A stretch of DNA of 64,000 bases from Meconema thalassinum (GCA_946902985.2 OX336389.2:124283572-124347571); one strand, 5' to 3'. Shown: positions 10,745 to 20,511, counted from the first letter of the stretch. Notes: generated by a model not told the origin, from the sequence alone. Numbers and translations: made by a program.

Positions 10745-11468
10745 AGTATAATTTAATATAATATAATCCCCCTTCCATCCAATCTTAAATTGACTGTGAA
10801 TGTTGCGGAACGAAAAGTTCACAGACGAAATGAGAGTTGCACTTCCAGGGAATGGCGAGGTGAATGAAACTCAAATCCCCCTACCGTCCAATCTTATCTT
10901 GGCTGTGATTCACAGGCGAAATGAAGAAAACCCGAGTTGCACTTCCAGGGAAACTCCAAACACAACCACCCTTCTCAGAAGTCTTAACTCAACACGACTC
11001 AACGGTTTGCTGCTGGCTGTATCGGGGGAATAGGTTCGCCCGCTAGCTAGGCTGTAACAGGGTTGATAGACTCGCCCTTAGCTAGCTCGTGAACTGTCGC
11101 CTCAGTAGTTGAATGGACACGGTTGGAAGAAATTAAAACGTAAAAACACTTATAGTGGGTGATGTATTGACTTTTTTGTAGAACTTTTCATGCTGAACAA
11201 TTCTTACACTCATAGTATTTAGATATTATTAACGGTTTGCCCAGCGTAAGCTTACAAAGCGCTCGGACGCCAGGTTTTTTTTCGACTTTTCCACTGAAAT
11301 CGTTACTGCTCGGCTTCCTTTGATCATAAATAAATTTATTTTCTACAGAAATCATCCACGAGATATCGTTCACAGAATGGTGAAAACCGCATCAAAATCC
11401 ATCCAGTGGTTCTCGAATTTACCCGTAACATCCAAGAATCGGGGACTTTGTTTTATACTAATTAGAGA
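10745..11468 (+). repeat. repeat E, copy 2, with internal duplication
   Basis: Adjacent to copy 1 in the same orientation. The block around GCGGAACGAAAAGTTCACAG and TTGCACTTCCAGGGAA is present twice (near 10803-10850 and 10905-10950), showing a local tandem duplication. The end matches copy 1. Confidence 0.6.
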
Positions 11469-11813
11469 CTACGAGTACCCTCCTGCCATTGCTCCCATCC
11501 ATTTGACCCAGCAATAATTCGTGCTACCCTTATATCAGTTACCTTCAGCTTACGTATGATATATCATGAATCTACCCAGCTCTCACTTCCATACAGCAAG
11601 GCCGGTCTATGCACTGAGCGACGTAGGGAGAGTTTCGTCGCAGCAGCAAACTACTTTCTTGAAGAATACAGTAGATTGAAACTGAGAACTCACTGCATTG
11701 GCTTTACTGCACCTCACCTTCCTCTCCTTCACTCTACTACCATCCTGAGAGAATACACTTCACAAAGACATACAATTTTAAAATAATAATAATAATAATA
11801 AAATCTTAATATA
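11469..11813. other. unassigned, ending in an AAT microsatellite
   Basis: No confident feature. The minus strand near 11565-11590 reads LYGSESW, reminiscent of the C-terminal part of non-LTR reverse transcriptases, but the match is too short to call. Confidence 0.3.
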
Positions 11814-12674
11814 AAGTGCGTTCAAAAAGTAACGAGCCGGAGGCTGGAATGCGCAAACCGGTGACGACATCGGCTAATCGTGGCGTGTGTAACGAGGTGT
11901 GGTTCCGACCAGAGCGTGGAAGGTCACAGCCCGTCGCTAGAGGGCACGCGTGCACGTCACGTGACGATACAAAGCGAGCAGCAGCATGCATCAATCGTCC
12001 AACGCTGCCAGTCGCATTGCAAACAGTGACATGGAGGCGTCCACCGAAGAGCAAAGAGGTGTTGTTCGGTTTCTGACAGCGGAAGGAGTAGGGGGAACGG
12101 ACATTAATCGCCGAATGTCACACGTGTACGGCGAACACTGCATGTCCCTTGTAAGGGTCAAGGCGTGGCACAAGCCCTTCAGGGAAGGACGGGTGTCGTT
12201 AGCCGATGATGCCCGGTCTGGGGCACCCCCCTGCATTACCGATGACAACGTCCAGCTGGTTGATGCACTCATTACCCAGGACCGCCTAGTGACAGTGAAC
12301 GCCATAGCCGCCGTGGTCGCTCCACGACAATGCACGACCTCATACGGCTAACACAGTCGCGGCACTCCTGCAGAAATTCAAATGGGAGGTTCTCGACCAC
12401 CCTCCATACAGTCCAGTCCTCTCTCCCTGTGATTACGCCATGTTAGGTCCCCTGAAAAGGGCTCTGCGGGGCCAACGATTCACCTCGGACGCCGACGTCC
12501 AGCTGTACGTGCGGAACTGGTTCACATCGCAGCCCAGGGAATTTTATGAGACAGCCATTCACCGCCTCGTGTCACAGTGGGACAAGTGACTCAACAGCCA
12601 GGGCAAATACTTCTAACATACAGGTACTGGTTTCTGTAATTATGCCTCCGGCTCGTTACTTTTTGAACGCACCG
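11814..12674 (+). mobile_element. internally deleted mariner element
   Basis: 861 bp bounded by TA on both sides. The ends are inverted repeats of GTGCGTTCAAAAAGTAACGA and beyond. From 11986 it encodes the N-terminal DNA-binding region (RMSHVYGEHCMSLVRVKAWH, then a TVNAIAAVV helix). It jumps at about 12319 to the C-terminal catalytic part, which in another frame reads LHDNARPHTA...PPYSPVLSPCDYAML. The first catalytic Asp region is deleted, but HDNARPH and SPCDY, the second and third acidic sites of the mariner DD34D triad, remain. It is non-autonomous, and its termini look usable. Same family as 1-371 and 33965-34792. Confidence 0.9.
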
Positions 12675-12687
12675 TATATAATACAAA

Positions 12688-12962
12688 ACTCAAGCTCCTA
12701 AACCAGAGGGAGCTAGAAGGTGTGGTTTGTACCAAAATCTTCCAAATCGTCTCAATAGTACAGGAAAAATCTTGCATTTCTTGAAAAGTCAACAGAAATA
12801 TATTTATTTGTTTATAAAGTGGTTTTAAACAAATAAACAAGACGATAGCCCCTGGCAGAACTGTGTCTCGTAAAGCCCGCATAGCACTAGAGGTGGGCGG
12901 GTAGTCTGTACACATGGGGCGCACACAACCCATTATGCGAGAGTTCTCGCACGGCTACTTGT
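12688..12962 (-). repeat. repeat D copy
   Basis: Minus-strand copy of a ~300-bp family. On its own strand it begins near GCGAGAACTCTCGCATAAT, contains a GCGACAC/CAGGGGCTATCGTCTTGTT block, and ends with CTCCCTCTGGTTTAGGAGCT. A full copy is at 28905-29218. No coding potential. Confidence 0.65.
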
Positions 12963-12970
12963 GCAGTATG

Positions 12971-13700
12971 TAGGGTGTCATTTATGTACTTGAGTACCCT
13001 TGAGGGGCGTGTAAGGGATGGGTATAGGATCAATTTGAGATAGGGAACCTGGGGTCGTAACGGCCTCCTAATCCCAGAAAACAGATTTGTTTCAGGCCCT
13101 TCGCCCCTGTAAAGTAGGCAAGCGCGCCATGTGTAACTCTGAGGTCAGGCACTCTTTCGCTGTCAACGGTCTTAGCGCGACCACCGCTCAACGCTGCGGT
13201 AGCCGATATGGCTTCCTATCTCATTATCTATGGAGGCTATTGTTTACTCATTCATTCTTTCTTCCTGTCTTGACAAACCTTGATAAAGGGACCAGTAGTT
13301 GTCTCGAAACGTAGTTTCTGTGTCATGTGACCTAATCATGTGACTAAGCCCCCTCCTTCCTGTCAAAAAATAAAAAATAAAATAAAAATGAAGGCATGGC
13401 ACCCCAGGAGAAACGAACCCGGGACCACCGGAGCACCGCGCCTCACCTCGCCGCTATCCAGTCGGCTACCGCAGCGTTGAGCGGTGGTCGCGCCAAGACC
13501 GTTGACAGCGGAAGAGTGCCTGACCACAGAGATACACAAGTCGCGCTTGCCTATTTTACAGGGGCGGAGTGCCTGAAACAAACCTGCTTTCTGGGGTTAT
13601 GAAGCCGTTATGATCCCAGGTTCCCTATCTCAAATTGATCCTATACCCATCCCCTACACGCCCCTTAAGGGTACTCAAGTACATAAATGACACCCTGTAT
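12971..13700. mobile_element. fold-back element with ~230-bp inverted arms
   Basis: Bases 12971-13206 and 13473-13700 are inverted copies of each other at roughly 90% by eye, starting AGGGTGTCATTTATGTACTT. The right end is followed by TA. The arms include GCGCGACCACCGCTCAACGC. The central loop (13207-13472) holds a minus-strand tRNA-like head (box B-like GGGTTCGTTTC) and a degenerate hammerhead-like motif near 13273-13317. Two repeat-D copies flank it. Confidence 0.75.
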
Positions 13701-13711
13701 ATAGGCCTAAC

Positions 13712-14005
13712 GCTAGGGTGTATGTTTCACAAAACTCAAGCTCTTAAACCAGAGGAAGTTGGAAGGTGCTGTTTGTGCCAGAATCTTCCATAGTCGCAAT
13801 ATCCGGGAAAAATCTTGCATTTCGTTAAAAGCGTACTTATTTGTCTATAAAGTGCGTTTAAACAAATAAACAAAGCGATAGCCCCTGCACGTACAGTGTC
13901 GCGTCGCACGCGCATAGCAGTAAAGCCGGGCGGTTGGTTTAACAGAGGCCACGCCAACTCAGGTGCTTCGCGACCACCGGCCGGTACCGGCAAAAGCACC
14001 GGTGC
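13712..14005 (-). repeat. repeat D copy
   Basis: Minus-strand copy resembling 12688-12962. It reaches the conserved GCGACACTGTACGTGCAGGG-type block and ends in the ACTCAAGCTCTTAAACCAGA end. Confidence 0.6.
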
Positions 14006-14224
14006 TCCGCTGTAGGAGAGAAACGTGTAGTTCCAGCGCTTAGCTAGGCGAGAGTCGTGTTGTTGTTGTTGTTTGGGGAATGGGACCGGGCAAATCAGTT
14101 CACGCCTGGCAGAGTACCGGTAAGAAAACGAATAATAATAATAATAATATTAATTTTGTGTACAGACAGGAATAATAGTTTTATTGCGCTCCTGAATTTC
14201 CACTAATTGTTAACATTCTTTGTT

Positions 14225-14745
14225 TATCTTTGGCATCGCTTTGAAGCCACTAATTTTCCGATATATGGAACAGTCGTTTTGGCAGTTGCAATCCGAAGTA
14301 TAGCTTCCAAGGAAGCATCAGACAATCTTGACTTTGTTTTTGTTTTGTCAATATTCATAGTTCTAAACATTTGTTCACAAACGGACGTTGTTTTGTACAT
14401 AGCAAGAAATATTTTAGGGCAAGGGCATGAATCCTGGGGATTCAAGGATTTTAGAGAAGGAAAATTGTCCCAATTTCCTTCTTGAATAGGGACAGTTAAC
14501 CTAGATGTTAAGCCCCTTAAAACAACAAGTTTCATCATCATCATTCCTTTTTGAAGCTGACTTTTAAAAATCACATGCTGCAATTTGAAACATTCAATAC
14601 GGTCACACATAGTACTGATTAATTTATTTTTGCCTTGCAACGAGATATTTAAATCATTTAAATACCCCGTGATGTCTTTCATGAAAGCGAGATCAGCGAT
14701 CCATTGCTCATCATCCAAGTCTGACTGTGGTGAAAGAGGGGAGGG
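14225..14745 (-). pseudogene. hAT-type transposase C-terminal relic (GTF2IRD2/ZBED-like)
   Basis: The minus strand reads DEQWIADLAFMKDITGYLNDLN, LQGKNKLISTM and, after an interruption, YKTTSVCEQMFRTMNIDKTK...RLSDASLEAILRIAT, ending in SKRCQ. This is the block order of the C-terminal and dimerisation region of hAT transposases of the GTF2IRD2-like group. A 58-bp piece of repeat C (14487-14544) sits inside without closing the frame. The upstream part of the frame translates a microsatellite and is not part of the protein. Upstream domains (zinc finger, first catalytic Asp) are absent. Confidence 0.8.
14487..14544 (+). repeat. repeat C, 3'-terminal fragment
   Basis: Only the last ~58 bp of repeat C (TAACCTAGATGTTAAGCCCC, then an ATC-type tail), inserted in the hAT relic. 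Extreme 5' truncation is typical of reverse-transcribed elements. Confidence 0.7.
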
Positions 14746-14842
14746 AGGGGGAAAGCACCGGGGCGCGCAAGCACTACTAGGTGGTCGCGTTGGCGTGGCC
14801 TGCCTTAGAACATGTGATAATTCTTGCACAGGCCTTCGAGTA

Positions 14843-14866
14843 ATAATAATAATAATAATAATAATA
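14843..14866. repeat. (TAA)n microsatellite
   Basis: Eight uninterrupted units of a trinucleotide repeat immediately upstream of repeat D. The same repeat recurs beside many SINEs here. Confidence 0.9.
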
Positions 14867-14867
14867 A

Positions 14868-15100
14868 CTAGCGGACCCATGCGAGAACTCTGGTATGTGT
14901 ATAAACCTCCCGTCTGGCTTTATTGGTATGCGGGCTGGACGCGACACAGTTCGCGCAGGGGCTACTGTTTTGTTTGTCTAATTGCACTTTTTAAACAAAT
15001 TGTCGATACTAATAAATCAGAGTGCAATTTGGTCTTGCTGTGGGTAATTCTCTTTCTTTTGAATGCTCATTTGTTACGACCAGTTACTTGTATCTTAACT
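14868..15100 (+). repeat. repeat D copy, diverged
   Basis: Begins ACTAGCGGACCCATGCGAGA and includes GGGCTGGACGCGACACAGTT. Its right half (TTTGAATGCTCATTTGT) matches the copy at 44993-45475. Confidence 0.6.
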
Positions 15101-15290
15101 GCGCTGCGCAGCGGTAACGTTCTCGCCTGCTGTCGCCACGGTTGCATGATCGAATCCTGGCGCAGTCAGTTAGCATTATAGGAGGCGTAAAGCTGAGGGA
15201 GCCATGTCAGTAGATTTACTAACACGTTAAAGATCTCTTTCGAGGCAAAATTCTGGCTGCCCGGCGACTCAAAAAGGCTCTGTAGTTAAA
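15101..15290 (+). mobile_element. SINE-B copy, tRNA-derived
   Basis: A plus-strand head with GCAGCGGTAACGTTCTCGCC (box A region) and GATCGAATCCTGG (box B). It continues into GTCAGTAGATTTACTAACAC and AAAGATCTCTTTCGAGGCAA, the body seen inverted at 28258, 28572 and 50956. Confidence 0.75.
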
Positions 15291-15339
15291 GTGGACATAA
15301 AACCCATAATATTACTTGTGAGCACCCCTTGCTACTACC

Positions 15340-16200
15340 CACCCGACTTTGATGATATGTGGGCTGGACGCGACAAAGTTCTCACAGGGTCCTATCGTCT
15401 TGTTTATTTCTTTGAACGCACTTTATAAAGAAACTAGCAACCCGCCCTTGCTTCGCCCGGTATGTTTAACGGTGCACGGACGGCAGATCCCAGACGCAAT
15501 TCAGAAAAGTCGATGTGAACAGCAAAACTCCAAACACATATAGCCTACTCTTTTCTGAAGTCTTAACTGGATACGATTCGACAGTTTGATGCTGACCGAA
15601 GCTGGGGTGATAGGCTCGCTTGCTAGCTCGTAGACTCGCTCCAAAGCTAGTAATTTATATTTCCACTGAAAGGAGATTGTTGGAAGAAATGAAAACGTAA
15701 AAACGCTTATAGTGGGCGATATATTTAAGATAGAGATATGCTGTCACATATGATTTTGTATAATTTTTTATGCTGAAAAATTCCTACACTCATAGTATAC
15801 AGATATTTTTAACGGTTTACCTAGCGTAAGATTAAGAGGTGCACGGACGGCAGATTTCTCTTTGACTTAATTCACTGAAATCGTTACTGCTCGGCTTCCA
15901 TTGGCCATAAATGAATGTTTTTCTACAGGAACCATCCTTGAGAAATCCTTTACTGAATGGTGAAAACCACATCAAACTCCATCCAGTGGTTCTCGATATT
16001 ATCCGTGACATCCAAGAATCGGGGACTTCGTTTTGTGCTATGTAGAGATAAAAATGTCTCCGTTGATTTTTCACGAAATGCTAAATTCTTCCAGAACTAT
16101 TGAAACGATTTGTGAGAATTTGGCTCAAACCGCACCTTCTAACTCCCTCTAGATTAAGATCTTGAGATTTATGAAACCTACACCTAAGCGTTTTACATAC
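15340..16200 (+). repeat. repeat D copy split by repeat E
   Basis: The left part (15340-15431) ends in GAACGCACTTTATAAAG. The right part (16050-16200) resumes with CCGTTGATTTTTCACGAAAT and runs to the CTAACTCCCTCTAGATTAAG end. Comparison with the uninterrupted copy at 28905-29218 shows that the two parts belong together, with repeat E (15432-16049) inserted. Confidence 0.75.
15432..16049 (+). repeat. repeat E, copy 3, nested in repeat D
   Basis: Starts ACTAGCAACCCGCCCTTGCT and ends GGGGACTTCGTTTTGTGCTA plus TGTAGAGATA. Its nested position defines both termini of the family. Confidence 0.75.
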
Positions 16201-16204
16201 ACGA

Positions 16205-16554
16205 TGATAATAATAATAATGAAAAATCCACAGCCTGCTTCCAGTCGACCGACCGGGTCAGGGAATGGAATGAATGAAGCCTCCATCTAGCGGCGAGAAT
16301 ATGAACTGTGCCGGCTGCCGAGGCCTGTCGCACTCCCCTGAGGCAATGATTAAATTAATGACAGATGAAATGAAATGAAATGACAGTGAAGAGTGTTGCT
16401 GGAATGAAATTTGTGTCAGGGAAAACCGGAGTACGCGGAGAAAAACCTGTCTGCCTCCGCTTTGTCCAGTACAAATCTCACATGGAGTGACCGGGATTTG
16501 AACCACGGACCCAGCGGTGAGAGGCCTGCGTGCTGCCGCCTAAGCCACGGAGGC

Positions 16555-16556
<2 letters not shown>
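16205..16556 (-). mobile_element. tRNA-derived SINE (SINE-C), minus strand
   Basis: On the minus strand the head reads CCGTGGCTTAGGCGGCAGCA (box A) and CGTGGTTCAAATCCCGGTCA (box B), a complete tRNA-like promoter. The body runs to the left through GGTTTTTCTCCGCGTACTCC. Trinucleotide microsatellites bound both sides (GATAATAATAAT on the left, TAATAATAA on the right). It is not a functional tRNA gene, since no cloverleaf 3' half follows box B. Confidence 0.85.
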
Positions 16557-16593
<37 letters not shown>

Positions 16594-16607
16594 GTAATAA
16601 TAATTGG
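16557..16607. repeat. (TAA)n microsatellite
   Basis: About 16 near-perfect trinucleotide units adjoining the SINE head. The poly-Ile and poly-Asn ORFs here are artefacts of it. Confidence 0.9.
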
Positions 16608-17039
16608 CACTCGTGTGTTAGTCAGTTGGCTGTAACTGAGGCAGGGAGATCAAAAACCCACAAACTCCAATTTTTGGCGAAATTTACCTATTGGCTGGAT
16701 GGGGATTTTAGTTTGTTCCCCATGGATGGAAGGCAAGAATACCCTAATTCCGTCATTCGTCTGCATCCAGGGGGTAGTTTAAATCAAAACACCTCTTATT
16801 CCATGGAATCAGAGAGTTCTTGCTTTCCATGCTTTATTTCCCGGTATATGGTAACACCCGTTGCCTACGCTATATACAAGGCCAAGAAATGCAAGCTGTT
16901 TTGCGCTAGAAATGAATCACCATGAAGTTCGGCCAGTGACCGCTAGGATCGCTTTGTACCACCCTAGTTCCAGCATTCGCGCCAGTTTAACTCATTAGTG
17001 ACATTGCAAATAGTGGTTGTTTACATGAGTATTTTTTAA

Positions 17040-18891
17040 ATGGTTTACTGCTGTGTTCCGTTTTGTACGTCCCGGCAGGGAATGTGCAAATCTGTTTCAT
17101 TTCACTCGTTTCCTATCAATCAAGAATTAAGAAATAAGTGGATTATAGCTGTTTCTCGACGAGGTGATAAGCCAGGTAGTGTGTGGACTCCTTCTAAAAG
17201 GTCGGCAGTTTGTAGTAGGCATTTCAGGGAAGACAATTACAGTGTGAGCACAACTAGAAGATTTCTTCTGCCTAAATCCGTACCTTCAGTATTTACAGAC
17301 TTCCCTCAGCACAAACAAGTGACAACTACAGCTAGGAAACCACCAAAACGACGACAGAGTCAAACTGACGACACTCTTTCATCCAAAAGAAAATGTGACT
17401 CTCCAGGAACTGTGAGTAATTTTGTCCCTATTTGTGAAGACGAGATAAATTGTAGAAGTATAGGGACGCAGTTTTCACCCATTTCAAGGCCAGTTGTTAG
17501 GAAGTCTCTTCGAAAGAAACTGCGGAGTGCTACGAAAAAAAACTGCTAAGCGAGACGTTGTAATTCACAAGCTACGAAGAAAACATCATGATCTTCAGGC
17601 CGAATTGAAGAAATACAAAACTAAGAAATATGACATGAACAAGCAGCTGTCTGCAATTCAAAATGAAGCTCAACAAGGTAGCCTCAAAGCAATTTTTTTG
17701 CTCAAACAGCTGCAAGCATTTGGAAAGAAGAAATATAAGTACCAAGAAACTACAATTAAAATTTGTGTTCTTCTATCTACTAGGTCACCGACAGGCTATC
17801 GATTGCTACGTGAACTAAGTATCTTGCACCTACCACATCCCAAAACTTTGAAGACATACGTAGGGTACTCGAAAGGAGAGACTGGCATCACCTCATTGAT
17901 CAGAGCAAGATTGATGGCAGAGGAAAAGTCACTGGAACACGAGAATGCAAAAGTGGGCTCCCTTATCATTGACGAAATGGCTATAAAGCCTAGGCTTGTG
18001 TACGATAGGAATTTAGACATGTTTCTCGGCATGACTGACGCAGACTTAGACGCTCTTGGTATAGAAGACAAACTAGCCAACAAGTTACTTTGCATTCTTT
18101 TCAAAGGACTATCTTCTTCTTACAGAATTCCTGTGTCATTTTATTTTACTTGTTCTATTTCTGGAGCGCACTTGGCAAAATTAGTATTAGATGCTATGAA
18201 GGTAGTCGAAAAAAGTGGTTTCAGAGTGTTAAGAATTGTAACTGACAACTGTCAATCGAATGTTTCGATGTTTGAAACGCTATGCGGGGGTCGTATAACG
18301 CATGAAATTAAACATCCTCTTGATGAAAATCGACCGCTCTTTATAAGTTTTGATCCCAGTCACATTATCAAGAATGTACGATCGCAGTACTTGTCTAGGG
18401 AGTTCTTTGTAAATGGCAACAATGTGACAAGTGATCATTTGAAGATCCTTTATAATCTTCAGAAAACTCTGGTGATAAAATCTGTCAGGAAACTCTCAAG
18501 GAAGGTGGTTTATCCTAGTAATTTGGAAAAGATGAATGTTTCCAGGGCCAAAGTTGTGTTTTCACCTGAAGTTGTCTCAGGCTTAAAAAGTATGGAAGTC
18601 GTATGCTCTGAGAAAATTAATGACAAAGGCAGTTTACTTGAGACTATTAATTTTATGGAACATTTTCAGAAATGGTTTGACATCCATGATGTCTGTAACA
18701 CATCCCATGGCACGCACTCCAGATATGATAACAAGATGATTTTTTGTAAGATGGACGATGAAAGACTGCACTGGTTAACGGACGTATTTCTGCCATACAT
18801 TGAGGACATACAGCAACATCCCGAAAAGTTCAGGAAATTTACACTTAGATTTGAATGTAATTGTTTTCTATTACGGACGTCATCGCCGTAA
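17040..18891 (+). pseudogene. THAP-domain P-element-superfamily transposase (THAP9-like), frameshifted and truncated
   Basis: 17040-17549 encodes a C2CH THAP zinc finger: CCVPFC at residues 4-9, the FHSFP and KW motifs, VCSRHF, and a terminal SVPSVF. A basic linker follows. The frame then shifts by +1 at an A8 run (17535-17542). It continues to 18891 with a coiled-coil-like segment and the P-type RNase H fold (IIDEMAIKPRL, a TDNCQSNVSMF region, and FDPSHIIKNVR). One extra A would explain the shift. The C-terminal region is missing beyond about residue 610, so it is probably inactive. The product would have bound element ends and catalysed excision. No terminal repeats were found. Confidence 0.85.
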
Positions 18892-18894
18892 ATT

Positions 18895-19480
18895 TTGTTA
18901 ATTGATAGGACTTAGCTAGATGAATTAACGTTAAATGTAAATGTGGAGATGGTATCATCCTAACTTAGATTTGTTTTGCTACCCTGTTAAATGTAAATTC
19001 AGATATTAGCTTGATCTTGTAACTTGAACTAGGGACTTGCGTCGTACCATTTTCCTAGCGTTGCTGTTGTTGCTTTATTATTGTGAGTTAGATCTTTCGC
19101 GAGGGTTTTCTTTTAACTTCTCAGGTAGGGACCTGCTCTTTATTTTTGTTTATTTATTAGCTTGCGGACTAGCCGATTGTAACCCTCCGAACTAGGCTAG
19201 GGGCTTGTGAATTTTATCAATAAATTTTCACGGTGTTTTTCATAAGTCTGGATGATTATTTTCTCAGTCTAGTTTTTAAGGTGAACCTTTCCTTAGGCAG
19301 TCTATGACCATCGTCACCATGTACCACGATCCCTGTGGACTACGGACTCTCGTGCCGCTCTAGCCTATTTGGAAGTTCACCTGATCCTCACGGCAATTAA
19401 ATTATGTGCTCGACGGGTGAGATGTTAGGGAAGTCATTGCGGTTGTTGGCTATCCTGACAACTCCAACCTTGACGGTTAC
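18895..19480 (+). repeat. repeat F, plus copy (inverted partner at 20845-21420)
   Basis: Blocks here reappear inverted at 20845-21420 in the same order: CCAGACTTA-type, a TTCGGAGGGTT block, AATAAATAAACAAAAATAAA, and a TCTATGAC(C/A)ATC block. By eye the copies are strongly diverged but collinear for over 500 bp. The class is unknown. The P-element frame ends close to the left boundary, so this repeat may have truncated it. Confidence 0.5.
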
Positions 19481-19639
19481 AATATGGCCTCGGTTGCCGG
19501 GTGCAAGCTTTGTTATTTGTCACCCAGAGGGTAGCTGGCATGTCAAATTTTTTAGTTCCTTGAAGCACTATGAAAGTCAAGGAGGTTACATATCTAAGCT
19601 CCTTGACACTATAGCGCTTTCTAGTAGAGAAATGAGGAA
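19481..19639. other. flank of the 253-bp array
   Basis: Contains a short self-complementary pair (TTGAAGCACTATGAAAGTCAAGG near CCTTGACACTATAGCGC). It immediately precedes the array, which starts at 19640. No gene. Confidence 0.35.
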
Positions 19640-19847
19640 CGGGCGGGGACACCAAGAGCCCGCCGATGAGCCTAGCTTGGTGTCCTAGGCGAAACCCCAC
19701 ACAAGACACGGCACAAACCTTGAAGAATTGCTGAGTTTTAATTCACCGGCCATGAAAGCCAATATACCATCTTTTTGGAAGCCTTCATAGGGAGGTTAAG
19801 GCTGCTTGAGATTTTAGTTCTCGTAGTCAAATGGTGCAGTTGCACCT

Positions 19848-19855
19848 TATATAAA
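19848..19855 (+). promoter_or_regulatory. TATA box in tandem unit (repeated at 20101-20108)
   Basis: TATATAAA lies 30 bases before a TCACTC initiator-like site (A at 19878), followed by the hammerhead stem III strand at 19883. A transcript starting there would carry a complete hammerhead near its 5' end. The promoter role is inferred from spacing only. Confidence 0.55.
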
Positions 19856-19882
19856 GGGAGGTGGCGCGCAGTTCGTCACTCC

Positions 19883-19954
19883 TGTGGGAGTCCGGGCGGG
19901 GACACCAAGAGCCCGCCGATGAGCCTAGCTTGGTGTCCTAGGCGAAACCCCACA
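19883..19954 (+). ncRNA. hammerhead-like ribozyme, tandem unit 2
   Basis: Type III layout. Stem III is formed by 19883-19891 with 19947-19954 (8 pairs, one bulged A at 19889). GUC at 19890-19892 is the predicted cleavage triplet. Stem I pairs 19893-19897 with 19911-19915. The core is CCGATGA (19916-19922), stem II pairs 19923-19928 with 19938-19943 (GCCTAG/CTAGGC), and GAAA is at 19944-19947. The 9-nt loop II is fully complementary to 19901-19909 in loop I, so a loop-loop contact is possible. The one departure from the consensus core is C instead of U at position 4, which would be expected to weaken activity. Confidence 0.65.
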
Positions 19955-20135
19955 CAAGACACGGCACAAACCTAGAAGAATTGCTGAGTTTTAATTCACC
20001 GGCCGTGAAAGCCAATATACCATCTTTTTGGAAGCCTTCATAGGGAGGTTAAGGCTGCTTGAGCTTTTAGTTCTCGTAGTCAAGTGGTGCAGTTGCACCT
20101 TATATAAAGGGAGGTGGCGCGCAGTTCGTCACTCC

Positions 20136-20207
20136 TGTGGGGGTCCGGGCGGGGACACCAAGAGCCCGCCGATGAGCCTAGCTTGGTGTCCTAGGCGAAA
20201 CCCCACA
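20136..20207 (+). ncRNA. hammerhead-like ribozyme, tandem unit 3
   Basis: The same fold shifted by 253 bases. Stem III has G instead of A at the bulge position (GGGGGTC). Stems I and II, both loops, the core C at position 4 and GAAA are unchanged. The first unit lacks the stem III 5' strand because the array starts at the cleavage position. Confidence 0.65.
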
Positions 20208-20511
20208 CAAGACACGGCACAAACCTAGAAGAATTACTGAGTTTTTATTCAGTTGAATTGAAATATATTTTCAAATGATTGTATGACTTGTTGAAGTTTA
20301 TTTGAGTATTGGATATTGTATTTGTATCAACAAGGGAGCCGTTGAGATATTAAATCGAGATTGGAATCATTGTTTACGTGTAGGAAAATACAGGGTCATC
20401 CGTTTGGGATGTCAGAAAAGCAAAACGCTATACACAAGAAACTATGCACATTTATTGCTTGTTAACGGTACATACGTGTTACGGAGAGTCTGGAGTTTGT
20501 GTCACAGCACA

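Larger units (their letters stand above)
19640..20252 (+). repeat. 253-bp tandem array with hammerhead-like motifs
   Basis: Two full 253-bp units (19640-19892, 19893-20145) and a partial third (20146-20252) differ at only a few positions. Each full unit ends with a TATA box and the 5' strand of a hammerhead-like stem III. The next unit begins with the rest of the fold. The array starts at the base that would become the 5' end after self-cleavage (see ribozyme entry). No protein is encoded. Similar layouts are known in Penelope-like long terminal repeats, retrozymes and hammerhead satellites such as that of cave crickets. Which of these applies here is undecided. Confidence 0.9.

Noticed and set aside
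14224..14880. 218-codon minus-strand ORF as an intact gene
   Set aside because: Its N-terminal third translates a microsatellite and unrelated DNA. Only the hAT C-terminal block is meaningful.
17520..17550. Programmed -1 frameshift in the THAP transposase
   Set aside because: The A AAA AAC heptamer fits, but the catalytic ORF is in the +1 frame and a -1 shift meets an early stop. A one-base indel is simpler.
19775..20228. Repeated 66-codon ORFs in the 253-bp array
   Set aside because: They overlap the TATA box and ribozyme fold. Near-identity reflects the young tandem repeat, not protein constraint.
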